A stretch of 64,000 nucleotides of DNA. Source: Psychrobacillus sp. OK028 (lineage in GTDB: Bacteria; Bacillota; Bacilli; Bacillales_A; Planococcaceae). The notes beneath the pieces are model-generated. The model saw nothing but the letters and a program-made list of their open reading frames with translations. It was not told the DNA's origin and searched no databases. Where the stretch lies: assembly GCF_900103605.1 (NCBI RefSeq), contig NZ_FNHY01000005.1:62001-126000 (forward strand), given 5' to 3'. Within the stretch, counting starts at the first letter, position 1. Each line of letters opens with the position of its first letter. The position numbers and the translations under genes were made by a program. Shown here piece after piece: positions 51,992-61,177 of this stretch.

Positions 51992-52510
51992 CTATACTAA
52001 TGGTACGTATTCCTTTACTAAAAAAGTTCCATCCTCCACATCAATTATGAGCACCTGCTTATCGTACTCAATTTCTTCTTTATCATAGCCTGCTGCTCGT
52101 TTTGAAATTACCCCACTTACAGTTTCAATTACTATTTCCCCAAATCCATCTGATGGTATTGGAACGATGACTCTGCCAATTTGACCTTGTAAAGATTCGT
52201 TTGTGTAGGCTGTGGAAACCTCTGCAGATGCCAATGGAACCAATATGAAAAAGTACAAGAGAAACGTTAAAATTCCGGAAATTAAAAGTGCTGCAACAAT
52301 TATAATTTTTTCGTCCCAATCGGTTAGCTTTAATAAGATAAATCCAGATGCACATATAAATAATAGAAAGGAAAGAATGGTCGTAGGATTGAAAATGCCA
52401 CCATCCATCCCATCAATTGCATCTGCAAACAACACATACAAAATAGTGATTAACCCAATACCAATTAACCCATATAAAAATACTTGCTCTATATCACTCA
52501 CCCCTTTCAA
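51992..52510 (-). CDS. yuaF: NfeD-like membrane protein YuaF
   Basis: A 172-residue protein with about four membrane helices and a soluble OB-fold C-terminus (GQIGRVIVPIPSDGFGEIVIETVSGVISKRAAGYDKEEI), close in length to B. subtilis YuaF (174). NfeD proteins are encoded next to flotillins and act with them in membrane stress response. The promoter matches sigma-W. Confidence 0.9.
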   Translation of the reverse strand: MKGVSDIEQVFLYGLIGIGLITILYVLFADAIDGMDGGIFNPTTILSFLLFICASGFILLKLTDWDEKIIIVAALLISGILTFLLYFFILVPLASAEVSTAYTNESLQGQIGRVIVPIPSDGFGEIVIETVSGVISKRAAGYDKEEIEYDKQVLIIDVEDGTFLVKEYVPLV

Positions 52511-52534
52511 CTAATAAATTGTGTTAATAATATA

Positions 52535-52560
52535 TACGGCAATACTTTCTGAAAGTTTCA
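52535..52560 (-). promoter_or_regulatory. Sigma-W promoter of yuaF-floT
   Basis: Minus strand TGAAAC - exactly 16 bases - CGTA, a perfect match to the sigma-W consensus, 25 bases before the yuaF start. In B. subtilis yuaFGI is a sigma-W operon induced by envelope stress. Confidence 0.88.
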
Positions 52561-52625
52561 TATTTTTCCTTTTTTATAAAAATAATAAAAAACTTCGTTT
52601 CACTTCCTGTATAATTCATTAAATT

Positions 52626-52688
52626 CTGACAAAAAGCGATGTTTTCCGACTAAAAACGCGATATTTCGTTCAAATTCGCCCTTTCATG
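52626..52688 (+). repeat. Short 21-bp periodic array (array D)
   Basis: Two clear units, CTGACAAAAAGCGATGTTTTC and CGACTAAAAACGCGATATTTC, shown here in parts CTGACAAAAAGCGATG + TTTTC and CGACTAAAAACGCGAT + ATTTC, start at 52626 and 52647. A poorer third copy begins at 52668 (GTTCAAATTCGCC). It lies in the divergent region between yuaF and the Pit operon. Confidence 0.5.
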
Positions 52689-52802
52689 TTACAGGAATGT
52701 AAATTTTGAAAATCTAAAGTAAAAACTGTGTTGATTTAGTAAATTTTTTGGTATGCTATTTTAGGAAAAAGTAAACACATTAATTAAGTCCAGGAGGCTT
52801 TT

Positions 52803-53423
52803 ATGATTAGTTCAAAAAAACCAGATCCATTTTTCGTATCTCTATTAAAAATTGCCGAAAACGTTCGTGATGGAGCTCACTACGCCGATGATTTTCGCAT
52901 CAATACTGTTGCAGATTTAAAAGAGATCAGCGTGCATTTAAAAAATTACGAAACAGCTGGAGATACTTTAATACATGAGTTAATCGTGATGTTAAACAAA
53001 TCCTTTATGACTCCGATTGAACGTGAAGATATCCTTGAGCTTGCGATTCGTATGGATGATATTTTGGACGGAATTGATAATTTCACTGCGCATTTAGAAA
53101 TGTTTTCATTAATCGAAATTGATGAGTCGATGCGCACATTTTTAGGTTATATTGTGAAAAGTACAGATGAAATCGTTAAGGCAATGGAGTTACTTGCAAG
53201 CAAAAAACTTCTGAAGATGCACGAACATTCTATCCTTATTAAAGACTACGAAAGAAAATGTGATGAAGTGCTTCGTTCATCAATCAAACAGTTATTTTTA
53301 AACGAGAAAGACCCGATTCGCATTATTCAATTTAAAGATATTTATGAACAGCTCGAAGAAATCGCAGATTATTGCCAAAACGTAGCGAATACGTTAGAAA
53401 CAATTATCATGCGAAATGCGTAG
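52803..53423 (+). CDS. PhoU-like DUF47 family protein (YkaA-like)
   Basis: A 206-residue all-helical DUF47 protein: FVSLLKIAENVRDGAHYADDF, LNKSFMTPIEREDILELAIRMDDILDGIDNF (the metal-binding E/DxxxD patterns of PhoU-like proteins) and DIYEQLEEIADYCQNVANTLE. Encoded 12 bases before a Pit-type phosphate transporter, as ykaA-ykaB in B. subtilis; it likely regulates that transporter. CAGGAGG precedes the ATG. No PhoP box is visible. Confidence 0.92.
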   Translation: MISSKKPDPFFVSLLKIAENVRDGAHYADDFRINTVADLKEISVHLKNYETAGDTLIHELIVMLNKSFMTPIEREDILELAIRMDDILDGIDNFTAHLEMFSLIEIDESMRTFLGYIVKSTDEIVKAMELLASKKLLKMHEHSILIKDYERKCDEVLRSSIKQLFLNEKDPIRIIQFKDIYEQLEEIADYCQNVANTLETIIMRNA

Positions 53424-53435
53424 GAGTATACGCTT

Positions 53436-54434
53436 ATGGAAACAATATTTATATTAACTATTCTAGTAGTTATATTCGCTCTTGCATTTGACTTTATCAA
53501 TGGATTTCATGATACGGCAAATGCGATTGCTACATCCGTTTCTACTAGAGCACTAAAACCTAGAGTTGCAGTACTAATGGCAGCAATTATGAACTTTGTC
53601 GGTGCCCTGACATTTACGGGTGTGGCTAAAACTATTACAAAAGACATTGTCGATCCTTTTGCGCTGCAAAATGGTTCTCTTATCATATTGGCCGCATTAC
53701 TCTCAGCTATTATTTGGAACTTGTTAACTTGGTATTTTGGTATACCATCCAGCTCATCTCATACGTTAATCGGTTCTATAGCCGGAGCAGCTGTATCATC
53801 TGCAGGCTTTGCAATTTTAAACTGGGAAGGCTTCATTAAAATTATCCAAGCGTTAATTATTTCACCATTTCTAGCGCTTGCTGTTGGTTTCTTAATGATG
53901 TCATTATTTAAGGTTATTTTTAAACACGGGAGTTTATATGGGACAAACAAGAGGTTCCGTATATTCCAAATCGGTACGGCAGCCCTACAATCCTTTACGC
54001 ATGGTACGAATGATGCGCAAAAAGCGATGGGTATTATTACGATGGCTCTAATCGCGGCGCAGTGGCAAACGAATGATGATATTCAGTTATGGGTTCGTAT
54101 TGCTGCTGCTACTGCAATGGGGCTTGGTACTTCTATTGGTGGCTATAAAATTATTAAAACTGTTGGCGGTAAAATCATGAAAATACGTCCTATTAACGGA
54201 GCTGCGGCTGACTTGTCTTCTGCAATGATTATTTTCGGTGCTACTACGATACATTTGCCAGTTTCCACTACACATGTTATTTCTTCCGCTATTATGGGGG
54301 TTGGAGCAGCACAACGTGTGAAAGGTGTGAAATGGGGAGTTGCGAAGAAAATTGTCTTAACGTGGATTATTACTTTACCAATTTCAGCTGTAATGGCCGG
54401 TGTTATTTTCCAACTTTTAAATTTATTCTTTTAA
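53436..54434 (+). CDS. pit: Low-affinity inorganic phosphate transporter, PiT family
   Basis: A 332-residue, about ten-helix PiT transporter. Both PiT signatures are present: DFINGFHDTANAIATSVSTRAL near residue 18 and the second repeat FTHGTNDAQKAMGIITMAL near 190, plus GIPSSSSHTLIGSIAG and LPVSTTHVISSAIMGVG. It imports phosphate (as a metal-phosphate complex) with protons or Na+. Forms an operon with the DUF47 gene and ends at a strong terminator. Confidence 0.94.
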   Translation: METIFILTILVVIFALAFDFINGFHDTANAIATSVSTRALKPRVAVLMAAIMNFVGALTFTGVAKTITKDIVDPFALQNGSLIILAALLSAIIWNLLTWYFGIPSSSSHTLIGSIAGAAVSSAGFAILNWEGFIKIIQALIISPFLALAVGFLMMSLFKVIFKHGSLYGTNKRFRIFQIGTAALQSFTHGTNDAQKAMGIITMALIAAQWQTNDDIQLWVRIAAATAMGLGTSIGGYKIIKTVGGKIMKIRPINGAAADLSSAMIIFGATTIHLPVSTTHVISSAIMGVGAAQRVKGVKWGVAKKIVLTWIITLPISAVMAGVIFQLLNLFF

Positions 54435-54440
54435 TATAGT

Positions 54441-54468
54441 GAACCCTTGTCTTTTTGGACAAGGGTTC
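54441..54468 (+). terminator. Rho-independent terminator of the pit operon
   Basis: GAACCCTTGTC / GACAAGGGTTC perfect 11-base stem with a 6-base loop and T-rich tail. Confidence 0.88.
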
Positions 54469-54485
54469 TTTTCTTATTAACTAGT

Positions 54486-54587
54486 GCATTCAGGTGATTA
54501 TTTGAGGTATTCAGGTGATGTTCCGTTGTATTCAGGTGATTATTCATTACTTTCCGGTGATTTCCTGTAACATTGCGGTGTTTCACC
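54486..54587 (+). repeat. Five tandem units with exact 21-bp period (array B)
   Basis: Units start at 54494, 54515, 54536, 54557 and 54578, each opening with GTGAT or GTGTT and closing with ATTCAG, TTTCCG or ATTGCG. It shares its consensus with array A at 29.9 kb; for example GTGATTTCCTG and ACATTGCG occur in both. As with A, it sits between a plus-strand terminator and the end of a convergent gene. Confidence 0.85.
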
Positions 54588-54601
54588 TTAAATAACCAAG
54601 T

Positions 54602-55234
54602 CTATTCCTTAATCGTTAATCCTAATGATTTTGCGAAGCCTATTGCTTGTTCTGAGGAGACCGTACAATCTTTCATTTTATCTAATGATACAGTTAGTTG
54701 CTCATACGTATTCGAGCTTAAATCGATGCCGGCTAAAGCGGTGTCTGTAAAATTCGCATCGTTTAATTCGCAGTCTTCAAAACTCACTTTCTCCAATGTC
54801 GCTTCAATAAAATCTGCACGATTAAATGTAGTTTTAATGAAAGCTACTTTTTTCAATTTGGAAAAGCTCATCGTGACATAGTTTGCAATCGAATCGACTG
54901 CCCTTACCTCCGTCATCCTACTTTCGGATATATTGGCTCCAACAAGCTTAGAACTACGGATTTCTACTCGATGGAATACCGCATTTCCAAAATCGACATT
55001 GGATAGATCACATTTTTCAAAAATACAGTCAACGAACTCCACTTGTTGAAAACGTACACCATCCATGGAGATATCTTGAAAATGAATTTGATCAAAAATT
55101 ATTTTACCTTCTTGCTCCTCTTCTAACTCTAGCCTAGTAACTAGTCCATCTGATACATAATAATCTTCTAATAGAGCTTTTTGAACATCCAGCTCTTGCA
55201 ATGATTTGGCTATTTTTGGTGCGGTTATCTTCAA
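54602..55234 (-). CDS. Pentapeptide repeat protein
   Basis: About 210 residues. The central part (residues ~50-175) shows repeated A(D/N)LXX-type pentapeptides: CDLSNVDFGNAVF, LVGANISESRM, FNRADFIEATLEKVSFEDCELNDANFTDTALAG, which form a right-handed quadrilateral beta helix. Function unknown; some relatives mimic DNA and protect gyrase. TTG 55234 follows GGGGGAA at good spacing and is preferred to ATG 55264, which has no ribosome site. Confidence 0.82.
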   Translation of the reverse strand: MKITAPKIAKSLQELDVQKALLEDYYVSDGLVTRLELEEEQEGKIIFDQIHFQDISMDGVRFQQVEFVDCIFEKCDLSNVDFGNAVFHRVEIRSSKLVGANISESRMTEVRAVDSIANYVTMSFSKLKKVAFIKTTFNRADFIEATLEKVSFEDCELNDANFTDTALAGIDLSSNTYEQLTVSLDKMKDCTVSSEQAIGFAKSLGLTIKE

Positions 55235-55339
55235 TGCGATTCCCCCAATGAAATTACTACCCATATTCTATCATTATATTAGTATCTTTCTATCACTTTG
55301 TTTTACAATAGTACTAGGTTTTATTTGAGGAGGAATTAC

Positions 55340-57469
55340 ATGAAAGGCTTATCCAATATAGTGACTAGTCACTATAAGGTGGTTTTGAGTATTTGGTCCA
55401 TTTTGTTTGTTGTTTTAGCTGTATTAGCTATTCGTTTACCCGGTCTATTAGAAGGCGACGGGTTTAGTACAGACGGAGAACATGCAGAAGTAATGGAAGA
55501 ATTAACGAACACATTCGACTTTCCAGCAGAGTCCCTATTCGTCGTATTTGATCAAACATCCGACAGTACCATCGAAGAAACGTTACAAAAAATAGAACAG
55601 CTGGAACTTGCAGAATCTATTCAATCACCTTTAGAGGATGATTCATTATACAAAGACCACGTAGCTTATGCCATGCTTCACTTCGAGTCAGATACTGACA
55701 TGTCAGGTGCAGTTGATGATATCCGCGAAGCTATTGGTGGTGAACAGGGCGTTACGTTAACTGGCGGTGCAGCTATCAACAAAGACATTAATAGTGCAAG
55801 CCAAAAAGACTTAGCAAGCGCCGAGGCAATTGGTTTACCAATAGCTATTATCGTATTACTCCTTGCTTTTGGTAGTGTCGTTGCAGCGTTCATCCCACTT
55901 GCTATAGGGATCGTTACAGTAGTTTCTGCTTTCGGCGTAATGACCCTATTTAGCGAGACGATGGACTTATCAATTTTTGTGATGAATATTATCCCAATGC
56001 TTGGATTGGCACTAAGTATCGATTTTGCCTTGTTATTCATCAATCGTTATAAAGAGGAAATAGCTAAAAATTCGATTGAGGAAGCTGTACATATCGCTAT
56101 TCAAACGGCTGGTCGATCAATCATTTTCTCTGCAATATGTGTATTTATTGGCTTAGGTGCAATGCTAGTTATGCAGGTAGAGATATTCCAAAACATTGCA
56201 CTTGGTGGGATGCTTGTCGTGACAATAGCTGTATTAGCTTCAATTACACTACTTCCTGCTCTATTAATGCTGTTAAAGGAACGTATCAATAAATGGACTC
56301 TTATTCGTGTAAAACCTGGTGCTACAACTAGATGGCGCAATTTTGCTTCATTTGTTATGAAGCGTCCTGTGACGTTAGTACTTGTTGCATTAATAATATT
56401 AGGAATTGGGATTATTCCAGTAAAGAATATAGAGTTGACTATTCCGCAAGTGGACTCCCTACCAGAAAGCTACGATTCAAGGCTGGCCTATGATCTAATG
56501 GATAAAGAATTTGGCTTAGGCGAACAATCGACTGTTTATATGATCGCAGAGCGTTCAGATGGTTGGGATAATAGTGCAGGTTTAGAGGACATAAAGAATA
56601 TTGAAGATAAATTACTTGCAGATAAGAATGTTCAATCGGTTGATACGATTTTCACAGCAAGTGAAATTCCAACTGTAGAGCAGTGGGAGCAAAGCCAAAT
56701 GGTGCCTGAGATTGATGCTCAGTTAACTCCTTTGTTTGACACATTTGTTCAAGACAATAAATTATTCGTACCAGTGACTCTAAATTTAAATGGATCTTCT
56801 GAAGAGGCACAAAACTGGGTGAGAGAATGGTCCGAAAAAGATTTAGGCGTTGACTTTATGCTAGGCGGCCACCCTAAATTCAACCAAGAAATTTTCGATG
56901 AAATATTCAACAAAGTAGGATGGCTATTAGCAATCATTCTAGGTTCTACCTTCATCATTTTAATGATTGCATTCCGTTCCATTTTAATACCGTTAAAAGC
57001 GATTATTATGAACGTCATTGGGCTAGCTTCCACATTTGGAATTCTCGTATATATATTCCAATACGGACATTTTGGAATGGAAGAAACGACGATTGCATTA
57101 ATCATTCCCGTTATTGTGTTTAGTCTTGTATTTGGTCTAAGTATGGACTATGAGGTATTTTTAATCTCCCGAATACAAGAGGAATACTTAAAGCACCAAA
57201 ATAATACACTGGCAACGGTTGATGGTTTAACTTCGACTAGTAAAATTATTACTTCTGCTGCCTTAATCATGATCGTTATTACAGGAGCTTTTGCATTTAC
57301 AGATGTAATGCCAGTCAAGCAAATTGGTGTTGGTATAGCGATTGCTGTGGCAATAGATGCGTCTATTATTAGGCTATTGCTCGTTCCCAGCTTAATGAAA
57401 CTCTTCGGCAAATGGAATTGGTGGCTACCTTTTAGAAAAGGACCGTATAAGGCAAAACAATTACATTAA
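55340..57469 (+). CDS. MMPL family RND transporter (YdfJ-like)
   Basis: About 709 residues, twelve membrane segments in two halves, each with an extracellular loop domain. Patterns: EAIGLPIAIIVLLLAFGSVVAAFIPL and GLALSIDFALLFINRYKEE in the first half, and VFGLSMDYEVFLISRIQEEYL in the second, with the Asp-Tyr proton-relay pair typical of MMPL proteins. It may export lipids or drugs. ATG 55340 follows GAGGAGG; the longer frame from 55298 lacks a site. Transcribed alone. Confidence 0.9.
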   Translation: MKGLSNIVTSHYKVVLSIWSILFVVLAVLAIRLPGLLEGDGFSTDGEHAEVMEELTNTFDFPAESLFVVFDQTSDSTIEETLQKIEQLELAESIQSPLEDDSLYKDHVAYAMLHFESDTDMSGAVDDIREAIGGEQGVTLTGGAAINKDINSASQKDLASAEAIGLPIAIIVLLLAFGSVVAAFIPLAIGIVTVVSAFGVMTLFSETMDLSIFVMNIIPMLGLALSIDFALLFINRYKEEIAKNSIEEAVHIAIQTAGRSIIFSAICVFIGLGAMLVMQVEIFQNIALGGMLVVTIAVLASITLLPALLMLLKERINKWTLIRVKPGATTRWRNFASFVMKRPVTLVLVALIILGIGIIPVKNIELTIPQVDSLPESYDSRLAYDLMDKEFGLGEQSTVYMIAERSDGWDNSAGLEDIKNIEDKLLADKNVQSVDTIFTASEIPTVEQWEQSQMVPEIDAQLTPLFDTFVQDNKLFVPVTLNLNGSSEEAQNWVREWSEKDLGVDFMLGGHPKFNQEIFDEIFNKVGWLLAIILGSTFIILMIAFRSILIPLKAIIMNVIGLASTFGILVYIFQYGHFGMEETTIALIIPVIVFSLVFGLSMDYEVFLISRIQEEYLKHQNNTLATVDGLTSTSKIITSAALIMIVITGAFAFTDVMPVKQIGVGIAIAVAIDASIIRLLLVPSLMKLFGKWNWWLPFRKGPYKAKQLH

Positions 57470-57533
57470 GAATAAGAGCTCTGGATCCTGTACGGACATT
57501 CACTTGTAGAAAGTTAACCATATTAAGCAATAT

Positions 57534-57566
57534 AAAAGCCAAGCAGCTAAAATCTGCTTGGCTTTT
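57534..57566. terminator. Bidirectional terminator
   Basis: Perfect 13-base stem AAAAGCCAAGCAG / CTGCTTGGCTTTT with a 7-base loop between convergent genes. Confidence 0.9.
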
Positions 57567-57569
57567 ATA

Positions 57570-58175
57570 CTAGAACTTCGATTGATACCATTGTTTTGCA
57601 GCTTGCACTTCGTCCTGTGTTAATTGGTGACCATAGGCGTGCCAGTATAGCTCCACTTCCGCTCCTGCTCCTTGCAGTAAATCCTGTAGCTCCTCAGATT
57701 CTGCTGCCGGACACATATGATCATTCTTACCAGCACCGATGAATACAGGTGTTTTTGGCATTTCCGGTAATTCCACGCCACGTCTAGGGACCATTGGATG
57801 ATGTAAAATTGCTCCTTTTAATACATGTTCATATTCAAATAAAAGATTTCCAGCAATGTTAGCTCCATTGGAGTAACCAATAGCAACTACATTATCTCGG
57901 TCAAATTCATACTTCCCTGAGGCCTCATCGATGAAATTTTTCAACTCTTCTGTTCTCAGCTGTAAATCCTCTAAATCAAAGATTCCTTCGGCTAAACGTT
58001 TAAAGAATCGTGGCATACCATTTTCAGAAACGTTTCCACGTACACTTAAAATATTAGCAGTTGCATCTATTTCTTTACCAAGACCTACTAGGTCATGCTC
58101 ATTCCCACCAGTTCCGTGTAATAATAATAACGTTGGTTTGGAAGAATCCTCACCCTTATAAAAAACATGTTTCAC
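57570..58175 (-). CDS. Carboxylesterase / phospholipase-like alpha/beta hydrolase (MhqD/YodD type)
   Basis: A 201-residue serine hydrolase. The oxyanion motif LLLHGTGGNEHDL, nucleophile elbow GYSNGA (Ser near residue 108), acid AGKNDHMCP and catalytic His in YGHQLT are all in place. B. subtilis MhqD and YodD are similar, and mhqD responds to quinones; no MhqR gene is adjacent here. The start is GTG with AAAGGGAG upstream. Confidence 0.85.
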   Translation of the reverse strand: MKHVFYKGEDSSKPTLLLLHGTGGNEHDLVGLGKEIDATANILSVRGNVSENGMPRFFKRLAEGIFDLEDLQLRTEELKNFIDEASGKYEFDRDNVVAIGYSNGANIAGNLLFEYEHVLKGAILHHPMVPRRGVELPEMPKTPVFIGAGKNDHMCPAAESEELQDLLQGAGAEVELYWHAYGHQLTQDEVQAAKQWYQSKF

Positions 58176-58193
58176 GTTAAAACTCCCTTTCGA

Positions 58194-59273
58194 TTATCTT
58201 GAATTTGAGGTAATTATAACGGATGCTTTTTTTAAGGTCAACTTATAGCGCTCTCCTTCATTTAAAAGCATTAACTTTAACTGCTCCGGTTCATCAACCC
58301 GAATTGCAAATTCTGTAATGCTTTTTTTCATCCCCATGAACATTGTCGCTTCTATTGGTCTACTTAGGTGTATAACTGCTTGGGGTTCAACAGGCTCAAA
58401 ATCTTTATAAGCAAATAGTATAGTATTCTTATTAGGTGTTTTTGCTCCCCATTCTATTTCTTTAATTATATGAAGAGGCACAACGATTCTAGTGGTAAGT
58501 CCTTTTGTAATGTATAGATTTTCATTTTTAATTTCCAAAGGATGTAATTTCATAATTTGAATTTCTGCCATAAAGAAGAATACCGAATAGATATTGAATA
58601 TTAATAGAATCATTGAAAGTATAAGTGATTTATCATGTAACCACCAATGAATTCCAATAGTTTCAATTAGGATGGCATGAATTACCATCATATGGAAGGC
58701 TACTGCACTTGTTTTTTTATGCATGGTTACAACTCCCTCATGAATTGGAGCTTTCTTCTTCCATGTAAAAAATGCATAATACATCATTAGAAATTCGGAC
58801 ATTACTATCCGAACTAGAATATTTTTGGTTACTACCGTTTCAACAGATGGCAGTAGGCTAAATAGTGCTCTCTCATTCACTTTTTTCATTTGTAATCGAA
58901 TTTTGGGTATTTTCCAAATGACTAAGAAGATTAAGGAAATTTCTGCAACTATTAAAAGTATTTCTATCACGATGCCAGCGTACAGTATTCCAGTAAACGG
59001 AGAGAACAATTCGGTAGGTATGAGTATTCTAGCTATAACTAGACCGACCACGATTATTCCAATTGTTTGCTTGAAAGATAATCTAAAGGCTGCATGCATT
59101 AAAAGTGGAACGATAATAGCAAAATCTATGAGTGACCCCATTACTGCACCACTATTTAGTTGCAGAGACAAAAAGTCCTGAACAGAGGATTGATAGATAA
59201 GAAGATTGGATAATAGAACTAAGAATAATAAAGCAATTGCTATATTTGCATACATGGTTTTACGATAAACCAT
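58194..59273 (-). CDS. Uncharacterised polytopic membrane protein
   Basis: A 359-residue protein with about eight hydrophobic segments in residues 8-245 and a soluble C-terminal part (250-359, PLEIKNENLYITKGLTTRIVVPLHIIKEIEWG), which looks like a small PH-like beta domain. It resembles proteins sometimes labelled beta-carotene 15,15'-monooxygenase in Bacillus, but I see no carotenoid cleavage motif and do not trust that label. AAAGGAGGGA precedes the ATG. Downstream it nearly touches the hydrolase gene (18 bases), a possible operon. Confidence 0.72.
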   Translation of the reverse strand: MVYRKTMYANIAIALLFLVLLSNLLIYQSSVQDFLSLQLNSGAVMGSLIDFAIIVPLLMHAAFRLSFKQTIGIIVVGLVIARILIPTELFSPFTGILYAGIVIEILLIVAEISLIFLVIWKIPKIRLQMKKVNERALFSLLPSVETVVTKNILVRIVMSEFLMMYYAFFTWKKKAPIHEGVVTMHKKTSAVAFHMMVIHAILIETIGIHWWLHDKSLILSMILLIFNIYSVFFFMAEIQIMKLHPLEIKNENLYITKGLTTRIVVPLHIIKEIEWGAKTPNKNTILFAYKDFEPVEPQAVIHLSRPIEATMFMGMKKSITEFAIRVDEPEQLKLMLLNEGERYKLTLKKASVIITSNSR

Positions 59274-59373
59274 AGAATTCCCTCCTTTATGTATCCTGCC
59301 TATATTATAACTTTCTGTTTTTACAGAACACCAGTATAATATGTAGAACTATTCAAAAAAGGAGCACAATTGT

Positions 59374-61125
59374 ATGACCATAGAAAAAGACCAACTTGAA
59401 AAGCGAATCTTAGTTTCTCAACAAAAACTATCCGCAGATTTTATCCTCCGAAATGCTACTGTGGCAGATGTATTTTCACTGAGATGGCTAAAGGCAGACA
59501 TAGTCGTTTCAGCTGGCATGATTGTTGCAATTGATGCTACTGGAAATTATGAAGCAGTGCTCGAAGAAGATGCAGAAGGAAAATTTGTCATTCCCGGTTT
59601 AATCGACGGGCATATTCATATAGAATCATCCATGATAACTCCTGCCCAATTCAGCCGGATATTACTCCCTCATGGTATTACAACTGTTATTACTGACCCG
59701 CATGAAATAGCAAATGTAGCTGGAGTGGAAGGTATTCAATTTATGCTTGATGATGCAACAAATTGCGAAATGGATATTCATGTGATGCTTCCATCCAGTG
59801 TTCCCGCTACAACTATGGAGAACGCAGGTGCAGTTCTTCATGCAAGTGACTTACATCCTTTCCTTGAAAACGATGCAGTTCTAGGGCTTGCGGAAGTTAT
59901 GGACTTCCCCGCTGTACTATCTACAGAGTCTAGTATGATGGACAAACTAATAATGGCCATGGATGCGAAAGTAATAATTGATGGTCATGGGTCGGGACTT
60001 AGCTCGGAGCAAATTAGAGGTTATCGGGCAGCGGGTATTCAAACAGATCATGAATGCGTTACAGCCGATGAAGCATTAGACAGAGTTTCCCAAGGAATGT
60101 ATGTATTAATGAGAGAAGGCTCTGCAGCAAAAAATGTACGGGATTTGCTACCTGCCGTTAATGCTCATAACGCTCGACGATTTTTATTTTGTACAGATGA
60201 CAAGCATTTAGATGAACTTATTGAGGAAGGCAGTATCAATCATGCTATCCGCCTAGCTATAAAGGAAGGAATGGAGGCTCTTCAGGCCATTCAGTTAGCG
60301 ACACTTAACGCAGCTGAATGTTACCAACTAACCGATAAAGGAGCTCTTGCGCCTGGTTTTATAGCCGATTTCTTATTAGTTGAAAGCTTAGAGGATCTAA
60401 AAGCTATTGCCGTTTGGAAAAATGGAGTCAAAGTAGCACAACATCAAGAAATGCTTATGAAAGAATACAAGAAACAGGAACCATCCACTGGCATAACCAA
60501 TACAGTGAAACTGCCTAATTTGTCGTCAAATTCTTTTGCCATTCCTTTTAACAATGACGGAACAGCTAATGTTATGGAGATTATGCCAAACCAAATTACT
60601 ACGAAGAAAAAAGTAATGAAAGTTCCAGTGATAAACGGTTTATTCACAACAAGTATTGAACAGGATTTACTTAAGCTTGCCGTTATTGAACGCCACCATG
60701 CTCTCGGAACAATAGGCCTTGGAATTGTACATGGCTTCGGTTTGAAGCAAGGTGCCATTGCGACTACTATCGCACACGACTCACATAATCTCATTGTCTT
60801 AGGAACGAACGATGAGGATATGTTAATAGCTAGCCAGGAATTAGAACGTATTAATGGCGGATTTGTAATCGTCCAAGATGGACGGGTACACGCCTCCCTT
60901 GCTTTACCCATTGCAGGTTTAATGACAGATCGTCCCGCTAAAGAAGTTGCACTAGAATTGAAGAAACTGCATGAAGCTCTTCATATACTTCATCCAGATT
61001 TGGATTTTCACTTGTTCTTAACGTTATCTTTTATCAGCCTTCCGGTAATTCCAGAACTGAAGCTAACGGATAGTGGGCTTTTTGATGTCGTCCGATTCAA
61101 ACATATCCCGATTCAAGTAGATTGA
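59374..61125 (+). CDS. ade: Adenine deaminase
   Basis: A 583-residue amidohydrolase converting adenine to hypoxanthine. Metal ligands are in PGLIDGHIHIESSM; TDPHEIANVAG, DGHGSGLSSEQIRGYRAAGI, TDHECVTADEAL and FCTDDKH follow in the order of the AdeC family, and the C-terminal domain contains LGIVHGFGLKQGAIATTIAHDSHNL. Length as B. subtilis AdeC (577). AAAGGAG precedes the ATG. No purine riboswitch is visible in the 100-base leader. A terminator follows. Confidence 0.95.
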   Translation: MTIEKDQLEKRILVSQQKLSADFILRNATVADVFSLRWLKADIVVSAGMIVAIDATGNYEAVLEEDAEGKFVIPGLIDGHIHIESSMITPAQFSRILLPHGITTVITDPHEIANVAGVEGIQFMLDDATNCEMDIHVMLPSSVPATTMENAGAVLHASDLHPFLENDAVLGLAEVMDFPAVLSTESSMMDKLIMAMDAKVIIDGHGSGLSSEQIRGYRAAGIQTDHECVTADEALDRVSQGMYVLMREGSAAKNVRDLLPAVNAHNARRFLFCTDDKHLDELIEEGSINHAIRLAIKEGMEALQAIQLATLNAAECYQLTDKGALAPGFIADFLLVESLEDLKAIAVWKNGVKVAQHQEMLMKEYKKQEPSTGITNTVKLPNLSSNSFAIPFNNDGTANVMEIMPNQITTKKKVMKVPVINGLFTTSIEQDLLKLAVIERHHALGTIGLGIVHGFGLKQGAIATTIAHDSHNLIVLGTNDEDMLIASQELERINGGFVIVQDGRVHASLALPIAGLMTDRPAKEVALELKKLHEALHILHPDLDFHLFLTLSFISLPVIPELKLTDSGLFDVVRFKHIPIQVD

Positions 61126-61146
61126 AGTTATCCAACCAAACAACCA

Positions 61147-61176
61147 AAAAAGCTGCTCCATTTCGGAGCAGCTTTT
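61147..61176. terminator. Bidirectional terminator
   Basis: Perfect 12-base stem AAAAGCTGCTCC / GGAGCAGCTTTT with a 5-base loop between ade and the convergent MFS gene. Confidence 0.9.
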
Positions 61177-61177
61177 C

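Noticed and set aside
58194-59273. Beta-carotene 15,15'-monooxygenase
   Set aside because: A label used for similar proteins, but none of the conserved His motifs of carotenoid oxygenases is present; kept as unknown membrane protein.
59274-59373. Purine riboswitch before adenine deaminase
   Set aside because: The 100-base leader contains no recognisable three-way-junction core sequence.
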